Source of the DNA: JAABRT01 sp038259155
GTDB taxonomy: Bacteria > Gemmatimonadota > Gemmatimonadetes > Gemmatimonadales > Gemmatimonadaceae
DNA length: 18,763 bases
Direction: 5' to 3'
Assembly (NCBI GenBank): GCA_038259155.1
Contig: JBBSPE010000086.1
Span: 1 to 18,763 of the forward strand
Made by a program: the position numbers and the translations under genes. Positions 6,356-13,608 of the stretch are shown piece by piece. The notes beneath the pieces were generated by a model. That model worked only from the letters and a program-made list of their open reading frames with translations. It was not told where the DNA came from and did no database searches. Position 1 is the first letter of the stretch. Each line of letters starts with the position of its first letter.

Positions 6356-7138
6356 ATGCTTTCCAATCGAGTGATCGTGTGTCTGGACGTGAAGGGCGCA
6401 CGCGTGGTGAAGGGCGTGCAGTTCGAGGGGCTGCGCGACGTGGGAGATCCTGTGTCGCTGGCCACGCGCTACGAAGCGGAAGGTGCGGACGAAATCACGT
6501 TCCTGGACATTTCGGCGAGCGCTGAAGAGCGAGCCACGCTGCTCGACATGGCGCGGCAGACCGCCGAACAGCTGTTCATTCCGCTGACCATTGGCGGTGG
6601 TATTCGCACGGCCGGTGACATGGCGCGCGCACTGCGGGCCGGGGCCGACAAGGTGTCGGTGAACTCGGCGGCCGTGTCGCGTCCGGAAGTGCTCACGGAA
6701 GCAGCCGATCGGTTTGGTGCGCAGTGCGTGGTGGCGAGCATTGACGGCAAGCGTGACAAGGACGGCACGTGGCGAGTGTGGGTGAAGGGCGGGCGCGAGC
6801 GCACGCCGCTGGACGCCGTGGCGTGGGCGCAGGAGTGCGTGTCGCGTGGCGCCGGGGAGATTCTGCTCACCAGCATTGATCGTGATGGCGCGCGTTCGGG
6901 CTATGATCTCGCTTTTACGCAGGCCGTGGCCGACGCGGTGGCCGTGCCCGTGATTGCGAGCGGCGGTGCCGGTCGCGCGGAGCATCTGGTGGCGGCGGTG
7001 CGCGACGCGCATGCCGATGCAGTGCTCGTGGCCGGCATCCTGCATGACGGCATCACCACGGTGCGCGAGCTCAAGGCGGTGATGCGCGCGGCCGGATTGC
7101 CGGTGCGCGATGCGACGGATGCGGGGGTGCCCGCGTGA
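6356..7138 (+). CDS. hisF: Imidazole glycerol phosphate synthase, cyclase subunit
   Basis: The cyclase half of IGP synthase: takes ammonia from HisH and converts PRFAR into IGP and AICAR. The protein is 260 residues with a (beta-alpha)8 barrel. The catalytic Asp11 is in VIVCLDVKGARVVKG and Asp130 is in VVASIDGKR, as in known HisF. The phosphate-binding sequences TIGGGIR (78-84) and ASGGAG (201-206) are clear, and ADEITFLDISAS is conserved. The ATG at 6356 follows the hisB stop by 4 nt, the only non-overlapping junction inside the cluster. The stop overlaps the GTG start of hisN (GTGA). The C-terminal tail after residue 247 is Ala/Asp-rich and probably disordered. Confidence 0.97.
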   Translation: MLSNRVIVCLDVKGARVVKGVQFEGLRDVGDPVSLATRYEAEGADEITFLDISASAEERATLLDMARQTAEQLFIPLTIGGGIRTAGDMARALRAGADKVSVNSAAVSRPEVLTEAADRFGAQCVVASIDGKRDKDGTWRVWVKGGRERTPLDAVAWAQECVSRGAGEILLTSIDRDGARSGYDLAFTQAVADAVAVPVIASGGAGRAEHLVAAVRDAHADAVLVAGILHDGITTVRELKAVMRAAGLPVRDATDAGVPA

Positions 7139-7935
7139 ACGACTCGGCTGATTTTCTGGCGGCGGCTCACGCACACCCATTGCTGGGCGCCGTGACGGAG
7201 CTCGCCGAGGCAGCGGCCGCCACCGCGATGCAGTGGTTTGGTGGCACTGTCGCGGTGGACACCAAGGCGGATGGATCGCCCGTGACCGTGGCCGATCGCA
7301 CCACGGAGGAGTTTGCCCGCGCATGGATCAGCGAGCGGTTTCCCGAGGACGGCGTGTTTGGCGAGGAATTTCCACCGCTGCGGCCGGAGGCCAAACGGCG
7401 ATGGATTGTAGACCCGATTGACGGCACGAAGGCCTTTGTGCGCGGCGTGCCGCTGTGGGGAACACTGGTGGCCGTCTGCGAGGGAGAGACCGTACTGGCG
7501 GGCGCGGCGTGTTTTCCTGCAGTGCGGGAGACCGTGAGCGCCGCGCCGGGTGCCGGCTGTTGGTTCAACGGCGTGCGGGCGCGCGTGTCGTCGGTGAGCA
7601 CGCTCGATCAGGCTACGGCATTGGTGACCGACAGTCGCTTTCCCGAGCACGCCGAACGCGGTGCGCGCTGGCATGCGTTGGCCGCCGACTGTGACGTGGT
7701 ACGAACCTGGGGTGACTGTTACGGCTACCTGCTGGTGGCCACCGGTCGCGCCGAAGTGATGGTGGATGACATTGTAAATCCGTGGGACGCGGCGGCCTTG
7801 CAGCCCATCATTCAGGAGGCTGGTGGCGTGTTTTCCGATTGGCGGGGCCGGCATACAGCGTTTGGCGGCGACTTGATGGCGACCAACGCGGCGCTGTCCG
7901 ATGTTGTTCGCGCGCGACTGGTGGATCCGGCGTGA
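7135..7935 (+). CDS. hisN: Histidinol-phosphatase, inositol monophosphatase family
   Basis: Inferred to hydrolyse histidinol phosphate to histidinol, the step missing from the other genes here. The 266-residue protein has the IMPase-family metal sites: GEE at 76-78, DPIDGTK at 93-99 (Asp93, Asp96), and NPWDAA at 215-220 (Asp218). The family also contains inositol phosphatases and CysQ. Assignment as HisN rests on two facts: it lies inside the his operon with overlapping start and stop codons on both sides, and HisB lacks a phosphatase domain. The same family member fills this role in actinobacteria. The start is GTG at 7135, overlapping hisF. Confidence 0.9.
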   Translation: MNDSADFLAAAHAHPLLGAVTELAEAAAATAMQWFGGTVAVDTKADGSPVTVADRTTEEFARAWISERFPEDGVFGEEFPPLRPEAKRRWIVDPIDGTKAFVRGVPLWGTLVAVCEGETVLAGAACFPAVRETVSAAPGAGCWFNGVRARVSSVSTLDQATALVTDSRFPEHAERGARWHALAADCDVVRTWGDCYGYLLVATGRAEVMVDDIVNPWDAAALQPIIQEAGGVFSDWRGRHTAFGGDLMATNAALSDVVRARLVDPA

Positions 7936-8609
7936 GCGCGAGCAACTCACCAGACGTGGGCGGTCTCGCCATCCGCACCACTGCCGATATCGATCGCCTG
8001 AACTTCACCAAGGGCAACGGCCTGCTCACGGTGGTGGCGCAGGACGCGATCACCGGTGCCGTGCTCATGGTGGCACACGCCGGTCGCGACGCGGTGGAGC
8101 AAACGCTCGCGACGGGCGAAATGCACTACACCTCGCGCACACGTGGCCTGTGGCACAAGGGGGGCACCAGCGGCAACGTGCAGCACGTGGTCTCGCTCAC
8201 GGCCGATTGTGATGGCGATGCGCTGCTTGCGCGTGTGCGCCCCGCAGGACCCGCGTGTCACGAGGGCACCACCAGCTGTTTTCGGGACACCGCGCTCGCT
8301 GCCGACGCACTCGGCACCCTCGATGCCACGCTCGCGGAGCGCGCGGCGTCGCTGCCTGCGGCGTTGGTGGACGCTGGCCCCAATCGCACGCTGCAAAGCT
8401 GGACGCATCGCCTGTTGCACGACCGCAACCTGCGGCACAAGAAGTTGGGCGAGGAAGCGGTGGAGCTCACCATGGCGTGCCTCGATGGCGAAACCGCGCG
8501 CATTGCCGAAGAGGGTGCGGACCTCGTGTATCACACGCTCGTTGCGCTGCGGGCGATGGGCGTAACGTTGGACGATTTGCGGCGCGAGCTCGACGCGCGG
8601 GTCCGGTAG
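7932..8609 (+). CDS. hisI: Bifunctional PR-AMP cyclohydrolase / PR-ATP pyrophosphohydrolase
   Basis: HisIE fusion that carries out steps 2 and 3. The N-terminal HisI domain (about 20-118) has the zinc and magnesium motifs: LWHKGGTSGNVQ at 73-84, the Asp92-Cys93-Asp94-x-Asp96 cluster, Cys109-His110 and Cys116. The C-terminal HisE domain (about 128-222) has KKLGEEAVEL at 170-179 and the metal-binding EEGADLVYH at 193-201. The length of 225 residues is normal for HisIE. The start is GTG at 7932, overlapping the hisN stop as GTGA. Last gene of the his operon; it ends 41 nt from the convergent kinase gene. I see no strong intrinsic terminator in that gap. Confidence 0.96.
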   Translation: MSASNSPDVGGLAIRTTADIDRLNFTKGNGLLTVVAQDAITGAVLMVAHAGRDAVEQTLATGEMHYTSRTRGLWHKGGTSGNVQHVVSLTADCDGDALLARVRPAGPACHEGTTSCFRDTALAADALGTLDATLAERAASLPAALVDAGPNRTLQSWTHRLLHDRNLRHKKLGEEAVELTMACLDGETARIAEEGADLVYHTLVALRAMGVTLDDLRRELDARVR

Positions 8610-8650
8610 ACCGGTAGCGACAGGCGGTACGATGGCCGGCTACGGTCCCG

Positions 8651-9718
8651 TTACGACACCACCAGCCACGTCAGCAGCGCGGTGGCGACCACCAGCACGA
8701 CCGCAGCAATCACGGCGTTGCGGGTGGTGGCCCAGGGTGATGAGGCAGACGAACGGCCGCTTGGTGGTGCCATCGCCTGCCACTGCGCCGTTGAGCCCGG
8801 CGCGCTTGTGGGCCCACGCGCCTCCACCGGGGTCACGGACACAGAGGGCGTGAGCCGCATGGACACGTCCACACCCGGTGCAAACTCGCCGAGTACCATG
8901 GTCGCCTGCACCAGTGACGGCCATCGGAGCTCCGGGTCTTTCGCCAGCATGCGCAGCACGAGCTGCTCCACGCGCTCGGGAATCTCGGGTCGAATACCGC
9001 GGAGTGATGGCGGTGGCTCCGTCATATGTCCGCGGATGACCTCATCTATACGGCCAACAAACGGCGCTCGGCCCGTGAGCACTTCGAAGGCCATGACGCC
9101 CAGTGCGTATTGATCAGCCGCCGGCATCACGCGCTCGCCCGCCCGTTGTTCCGGGCTCATGTAGTGCGACGTGCCGAGCACCATCCCGGTCATCGTGGTG
9201 GACGTGCCGTCGTCGCGCCGGGCGATGCCAAAGTCGGACACCAGCGCGTTCACCCGCCGATCAATGAGCACGTTGGCTGGCTTCACGTCCCGATGCACCA
9301 CGCCCATCTCGTGCGCGTGCTGGAGCGCCGAGGCAATCTGCGCGAGCAGGCGCATGCCCAGGTCGAGCGGAATGAGGCCCGCGCGCGCGAGGGCGGCCTC
9401 AAGCGTGCGTCCCTCCACGAACTGCATCACGATGGCGCTCGACCACGCGTCACCGCGCACGCCATATACGGACACCACGTGCGGGTGTTCGAGCGAGGCC
9501 ATGGTGCGCCCTTCCCGCAGAAAGCGCCGAGCGACGTCTTCTTCATACGCGTACTGCGGCAGCAGCATTTTCACGGCCACCCGCCGCTCAAGCGACGGAT
9601 CCATGGCCCCGTACACCACGGCCATGCCACCTCGGCCCAGCTCCCCCTCAATCACCAGCTCGGTGCCGAAGAGTTTCTGGAGCTGAGCACGCAGGGTCTC
9701 GGAATCCGGAATGGGCAT
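8651..9718 (-). CDS. Membrane-anchored Ser/Thr protein kinase
   Basis: A Hanks-type (PknB-like) kinase of 355 residues. The cytoplasmic catalytic domain (about 22-280) has all key motifs: Gly-loop GRGGMAVVY (28-36), Lys50, HRDVKPANV (142-150), DFG (162-164), an activation loop rich in Thr/Ser, SPE (188-190) and the conserved Arg265. A Pro/Ser/Thr-rich linker (about 287-330) leads to one transmembrane helix (about 333-353). Almost nothing follows it, so there is no extracellular sensor domain. It is the last gene of a minus-strand set, 18 nt after the catalytically degenerate M16 gene, so co-transcription is likely. The ATG at 9718 has only a poor Shine-Dalgarno. Substrates are unknown. Confidence 0.95.
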   Translation of the reverse strand: MPIPDSETLRAQLQKLFGTELVIEGELGRGGMAVVYGAMDPSLERRVAVKMLLPQYAYEEDVARRFLREGRTMASLEHPHVVSVYGVRGDAWSSAIVMQFVEGRTLEAALARAGLIPLDLGMRLLAQIASALQHAHEMGVVHRDVKPANVLIDRRVNALVSDFGIARRDDGTSTTMTGMVLGTSHYMSPEQRAGERVMPAADQYALGVMAFEVLTGRAPFVGRIDEVIRGHMTEPPPSLRGIRPEIPERVEQLVLRMLAKDPELRWPSLVQATMVLGEFAPGVDVSMRLTPSVSVTPVEARGPTSAPGSTAQWQAMAPPSGRSSASSPWATTRNAVIAAVVLVVATALLTWLVVS

Positions 9719-9736
9719 CCGGAAAACCTACAGCGC

Positions 9737-11086
9737 TCAGAACCGCTCGAACAGCCTGCGGTCCACGTTCAGGGCGTCGCCAATGAACGCGAACCGCACG
9801 TTCCGGAAGTACCGCTCGGCCGCCAGCCGGATGGCTTCGGGGGTCACAGCGCGCAGGTCGTCGGCAAAGGTGGATGCCCGACGATAGTCGCCTTGGTAGA
9901 GCGCAGCGCGCGCCAACAGGTTGGCCTGGTCGGCGTTGGTCTCGTTGTCCAGGAAGTACGTGACAATGAACTGCTGCACCAGCCGTTCGAGGCCGGCGTC
10001 GGAGATCGTACCATCCTGCAGGGCGCGCATTTCGCGCTGCATGATGCCGAGCACCAGGTCGGGCTGGGTGGTGGTGACGTACAGGCCGCCAATGGCGAAC
10101 GCTCGCTCGCGGAAGGGCGCGTCCACCGCGTAGGTGAGGTTGAGCCGCTCGCGGATCTCGGAGAACAGCCGGCCCGACAGCACCGCACTGGCCACGCGCA
10201 GCGCGGTGTAGTCCGGTGAGTTGGCTGGTGGGCCCACGAACCAGCCCTGGATGTAGTTGGTGGGCAGGCGCCGCATCACGAACGTCGCACCCGACGCGCG
10301 TGGTTCGGGGGGCGTGGGCAGCGTCCAGGCGTACGTACCCATGGGCAAGGTGGCCAGCGTGCCGCGTACCAGGCGCTCCACCCGCTCGCGGGTGACGTTG
10401 CCCACGATCACCACGCGCAGTCGCGAGCGCACCACCTGCTGCTTGTGATACGCGAGTATCATCTCGCGTGTGATCGCGGTGAGCGATGCGACCGTGCCCA
10501 CCGGAGACAGTCCGTACGGGTGGCCGGCAAACGCCGACGAGTCCGCCAGATAGTCCAGCAGGGCATCCGGACTCTCGGTACGCTGCTGCACCGCCGTGAG
10601 AATCTGGCTGCGCACGAGTTCTATGCCCGCCTCGTCGAGGCGCGGCGCCACGAGACGGTCAGCCAGAATGGCCCACGACGAATCAAACGTGGCCACCGTG
10701 GAACGCAGGCTGAGCGTGCTCCAGTCCGCCCCCGGGCTGGCTCCGATGGCGCTGCCGAGCTGCGCCATGCGGCGGCGGAGGTCATCGCGTGGATAGCGCG
10801 CAGTACCCTGTTCCGTGGCTTCGAGGAACAGCAGCTCGATGCCCTGCGTCTCGCGCGTGAGCTGCCGTACGCCGCCGAGCAGATACACGTTGGTGGCGAC
10901 CACGTTGTTGGCCGTGACGCGGCGCAGGATCACCTGCACGCCGTCCACGTCGAAGCTCGTAGTGAGGGAATCGGTGGTGGCCGACTGGGCGTGTAGTGTC
11001 GCGTGCGAATCCGAATGCAGGAGCGTGCTGCCGGGCGATGCAATGCACGCGAGGGCAACCAGCAGCAACCGTGCGCGCTGCATCAT
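9737..11086 (-). CDS. M16-family peptidase homologue lacking the zinc motif
   Basis: A 449-residue secreted M16 (pitrilysin/insulinase-like) protein. A signal peptide (about 1-34, ending LHAQ) precedes two M16 domains. Where active members have GLAHFLEHMLFKGT, this has GIELLFLEATEQGT (82-95), so both zinc His residues and the catalytic Glu are gone. The C-terminal half keeps the conserved LFSEIRERLNLTYAV segment, the Arg/Tyr region that helps bind substrate in M16B heterodimers. It is thus probably the non-catalytic partner of the upstream protein. The ATG at 11086 overlaps that gene's TGA (ATGA) and has a strong Shine-Dalgarno, AGGAGG at 11094-11099. An in-frame upstream extension inside the neighbour was rejected. 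Confidence 0.93.
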   Translation of the reverse strand: MMQRARLLLVALACIASPGSTLLHSDSHATLHAQSATTDSLTTSFDVDGVQVILRRVTANNVVATNVYLLGGVRQLTRETQGIELLFLEATEQGTARYPRDDLRRRMAQLGSAIGASPGADWSTLSLRSTVATFDSSWAILADRLVAPRLDEAGIELVRSQILTAVQQRTESPDALLDYLADSSAFAGHPYGLSPVGTVASLTAITREMILAYHKQQVVRSRLRVVIVGNVTRERVERLVRGTLATLPMGTYAWTLPTPPEPRASGATFVMRRLPTNYIQGWFVGPPANSPDYTALRVASAVLSGRLFSEIRERLNLTYAVDAPFRERAFAIGGLYVTTTQPDLVLGIMQREMRALQDGTISDAGLERLVQQFIVTYFLDNETNADQANLLARAALYQGDYRRASTFADDLRAVTPEAIRLAAERYFRNVRFAFIGDALNVDRRLFERF

Positions 11087-12528
11087 CGGACGTCCTCCTG
11101 TGGCGTGGCCCGCTTGTCGTCGCGCACCAGTTCCGCTTCCGTGAGCCCGATGGCGCGTCGCGCCGCGGGCGACAGAAGCACCCCCACCACGCGCGGCTTG
11201 TTCACGATGTACGTGTTCACGTAGCGCTGCAGGTCCTGCGTGGTCTGGACGGCCATGGCATCGTTGTAGCGAAGGAAATAGTCGAGGCCCACCACGCTCC
11301 ACCAGAAGCCGATGGTGTGCGCAATGCCGCTGGCCTTCTCGATGCCAAACGCGCTCGACGTCACCCGCTGCGCCTTCACGTTCTCGAGTTCGGTGTGTGT
11401 GACGTAGCCAGCCTCGCCAAAGCGCGCGATCTCCGCGTCGAGCGCCTTGAGCGCGTCGCGCAGCTTCTCCGGGGCCGTCTGCCCACTGATGGTGATGGGG
11501 CCCTTGTGGTTGAGCGTGTAGTAGTTCACCACGATGTCCTGCCAGAGGCCGCTGTCCACCAGTCGCGTGCGAAAGCCCGAGCCTTCGGTGTTGAGCGCGT
11601 CGCTGAAAACATCGGCCGCAAACGTGGCCTCCGCGTCGCTGCTGGCACTGGGCCCCTGCCACTGGAGCAGCACGCTCACGGCGCTCACCGGCACTTCGTC
11701 AATCACGGCGACATCGGCGGTAAGCGCCGGAATCTCCGGAATGGGCGCCACGACGAACGGATCACGGCCGCGCTCCCAGTCGCCGAAGATGTTCTGTGCG
11801 AGCGCGAACACGCGCTCCGGCTCCACATCGCCCGTCACGATGAGCGCCGAGTTATTGGGGATGTAGTAGAGCGACTGGATGGTGCGCATTTGCGCGGGCG
11901 TCACGTTGCGGAGCACGGTGCGGTCGCCCAAGGCATCCTTGCGGCTGGCGTTGCCCGGATAGAGCAGTGCCGTCATGCGCTTGTCGAGCGAGAAGAAGGG
12001 ACTGGACTCCGCGCGGTCATACTCGCCCAGCACCACTTCCTTTTCGCGGGCCAGGTCGGCGGGGCGAAAGAGCGGCTCGCGCAACGAGGCGGCCAGAAAG
12101 CGAATGCCGCCCTCCAGCGAGTCGGCCGGCAGCGTGAGGTAGTAGTTCACGCGCTCTTCCTGCGTGGTGCCGTTGTAGAGCGCGCCGAGCTCCGAGGCGC
12201 GAGCGCCAAAGTCCTCTGGGCTCGGATACTCGGCGTTGGCCTTGAAGAACATGTGCTCGTACATGTGCGCCAGACCGGCGTACTCGGGCGTCTGCGTGAA
12301 GGCACCGTTTTTGACGTCGATTTCCAGCGTGGCAATGGGTACGCCGTGGTTTTCCACCACGATCACCTCCATGCCGTTCGGCAACACGCGGCGCTGAATG
12401 ATGCGCTCGAGCTCGGCGCGGCTCTGCGCGGTGACGCTGGCGAGCGGCGCGAGCGCGGCGATGATCAAACCAACAAGGAGGACCACCCGGCCGCAGAACG
12501 CCCACCGGAAGAGACGAGACGCTGGCAT
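11083..12528 (-). CDS. Active M16-family zinc metallopeptidase
   Basis: A 481-residue secreted zinc protease of the M16B type. A hydrophobic signal (about 10-34, VTAQ junction) suggests export to the periplasm. The inverted zinc motif is H88-M-Y-E91-H92 in GLAHMYEHMFF, and the third ligand Glu169 follows after 76 residues, exactly the family spacing. A second M16 domain occupies the C-terminal half. The ATG at 12528 was chosen because the signal peptide begins there; an in-frame upstream extension to 12594 would overlap murB. No good Shine-Dalgarno precedes it. It forms an overlapping pair with the zinc-less partner downstream, which suggests a heterodimer. The substrate is unknown; periplasmic peptides are plausible. 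Confidence 0.94.
   Translation of the reverse strand: MPASRLFRWAFCGRVVLLVGLIIAALAPLASVTAQSRAELERIIQRRVLPNGMEVIVVENHGVPIATLEIDVKNGAFTQTPEYAGLAHMYEHMFFKANAEYPSPEDFGARASELGALYNGTTQEERVNYYLTLPADSLEGGIRFLAASLREPLFRPADLAREKEVVLGEYDRAESSPFFSLDKRMTALLYPGNASRKDALGDRTVLRNVTPAQMRTIQSLYYIPNNSALIVTGDVEPERVFALAQNIFGDWERGRDPFVVAPIPEIPALTADVAVIDEVPVSAVSVLLQWQGPSASSDAEATFAADVFSDALNTEGSGFRTRLVDSGLWQDIVVNYYTLNHKGPITISGQTAPEKLRDALKALDAEIARFGEAGYVTHTELENVKAQRVTSSAFGIEKASGIAHTIGFWWSVVGLDYFLRYNDAMAVQTTQDLQRYVNTYIVNKPRVVGVLLSPAARRAIGLTEAELVRDDKRATPQEDVR
11094..11099 (-). promoter_or_regulatory. Shine-Dalgarno of the second M16 gene
   Basis: AGGAGG on the minus strand, 7 nt before the ATG at 11086. It lies within the end of the upstream M16 coding sequence and supports the overlapping start. 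Confidence 0.75.
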
Positions 12529-12557
12529 TGTGGCGAGAGAGGGAAGATGTTTGTGGA

Positions 12558-13523
12558 ATGACTGAATCGGCCAGCATTCCCCGGGACACCGCACATGCGC
12601 TCAACGCGCTTGCCGGACAACTGGACCCTGCGCACTCGCACCGAGCGGAGCCGATGGCTCCGTACACCACGTTCAAGATCGGGGGTCCGGCCGATCTGCT
12701 GTACAATGCCACCTCGGCCAACGCGCTCGCTACCGCCGTGTCGGCCGCGCGCGAACTCGGCGTGCCGTGGATGGTGCTCGGATTGGGGGCCAACATCCTC
12801 GTGGGCGACCGCGGGTTTCGTGGCCTCGTGATCCGGAACCGGGCGACGGCGCATGCCGTTTCGCCGGATGGTGTGCTCCGGACCGAGAGCGGTGCCGTGA
12901 TGCGCGACCTCGTGCTTGATACCGTGAACGCCGGCTGGTCGGGGCTCGAGCACTACGTGGGCATCCCGAGTACCGTGGGCGGCGCGCTGTGGCAGAACCT
13001 GCATTTCCTGTCGCCGGCCCCCGAGCGGGCGCGCACCATGTTCATCGCCGAGGTGTTCGAGCGCTGCGAGATTCTGGCCGAGGAGGGTGACCGTCGCGTG
13101 GTAGGGGCGGACTACGTGCAGTTCGGCTATGACGACAGCGTCTTTCACCACCGCCGCGACGTGGTGCTTTCAGCCACGTTCCAGTTGCAGCGTGGCGACC
13201 CCGAGGCGTTGCAGCGCACGTTGCAGGAGAATCTGTCGTGGCGTGGTGCGCGGCATCCGTGGCTGGAGATTCATCCCAGTGCCGGTTCGATCTTCAAGAA
13301 GATTGCCGACGTGGGCGCCGGCCGGTTGGTGGACCAGTGTGGGCTCAAGGGTTTTCGCGTGGGCGGCGCGGCGATCTCGCACATGCATGCGAACATCGTG
13401 GTGAATCTGGGTGGTGCCACCGCGGCGGATGTGCGGGCGGTGATCTCGCATGCGCAGGCGGCGGTGACGGAACGGTTTGGGCACCGGTTGGAGGTGGAGA
13501 TCGGGTTTGTGGGGGAGTTTTAG
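12558..13523 (+). CDS. murB: UDP-N-acetylenolpyruvoylglucosamine reductase, variant
   Basis: An FAD-dependent reductase making UDP-MurNAc in the second step of peptidoglycan synthesis. The protein is 321 residues. The FAD-binding N-terminal domain shows YTTFKIGGPAD (36-46) and LGLGANILVGD (74-84). The C-terminal domain has AGSIFK with the catalytic Ser244, GLKGFRVGGAAIS (262-274) and a final Glu314 in VEIGFVG. The middle differs from E. coli MurB: FGYDDS (189-194) has Asp192 where E. coli has Arg159 in GYRDS, and the stretch after WQN (146-165) lacks the GAYG motif. The ATG at 12558 is preferred over a Met at residue 33 because homologues carry a helix before the YTTF motif. It is divergent from the M16 gene by only 29 bp. 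Confidence 0.92.
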   Translation: MTESASIPRDTAHALNALAGQLDPAHSHRAEPMAPYTTFKIGGPADLLYNATSANALATAVSAARELGVPWMVLGLGANILVGDRGFRGLVIRNRATAHAVSPDGVLRTESGAVMRDLVLDTVNAGWSGLEHYVGIPSTVGGALWQNLHFLSPAPERARTMFIAEVFERCEILAEEGDRRVVGADYVQFGYDDSVFHHRRDVVLSATFQLQRGDPEALQRTLQENLSWRGARHPWLEIHPSAGSIFKKIADVGAGRLVDQCGLKGFRVGGAAISHMHANIVVNLGGATAADVRAVISHAQAAVTERFGHRLEVEIGFVGEF

Positions 13524-13608
13524 CTCGCCGTGCGACCGAGCCACGTAAGCTCTCCTGCGTATGGTGACGCATCGCGCCTTGCTTCAGGTCAACGGGTCAA
13601 CACCAACT

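Noticed and set aside
8603..8614. CCGGT-AG-ACCGG repeat at the hisIE stop as an operon terminator
   Set aside because: It has only a 5-bp stem with a 2-nt loop and no T-run; it is too weak to call.
9026..10219. Plus-strand open frame opposite the kinase and second M16 gene
   Set aside because: It crosses the boundary of two well-supported minus-strand genes and shows no domain.
11087..11662. N-terminal extension of the second M16 protein to 11662
   Set aside because: It lies wholly inside the upstream M16 gene in another frame; signal peptide and Shine-Dalgarno fix the start at 11086.
10996..12561. Long plus-strand open frame opposite the M16 genes
   Set aside because: It is the antisense shadow of an M16 protein that has a signal peptide and zinc motif. 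Its own translation is His/Arg-rich without any recognisable domain, which is typical of shadows in GC-rich DNA.
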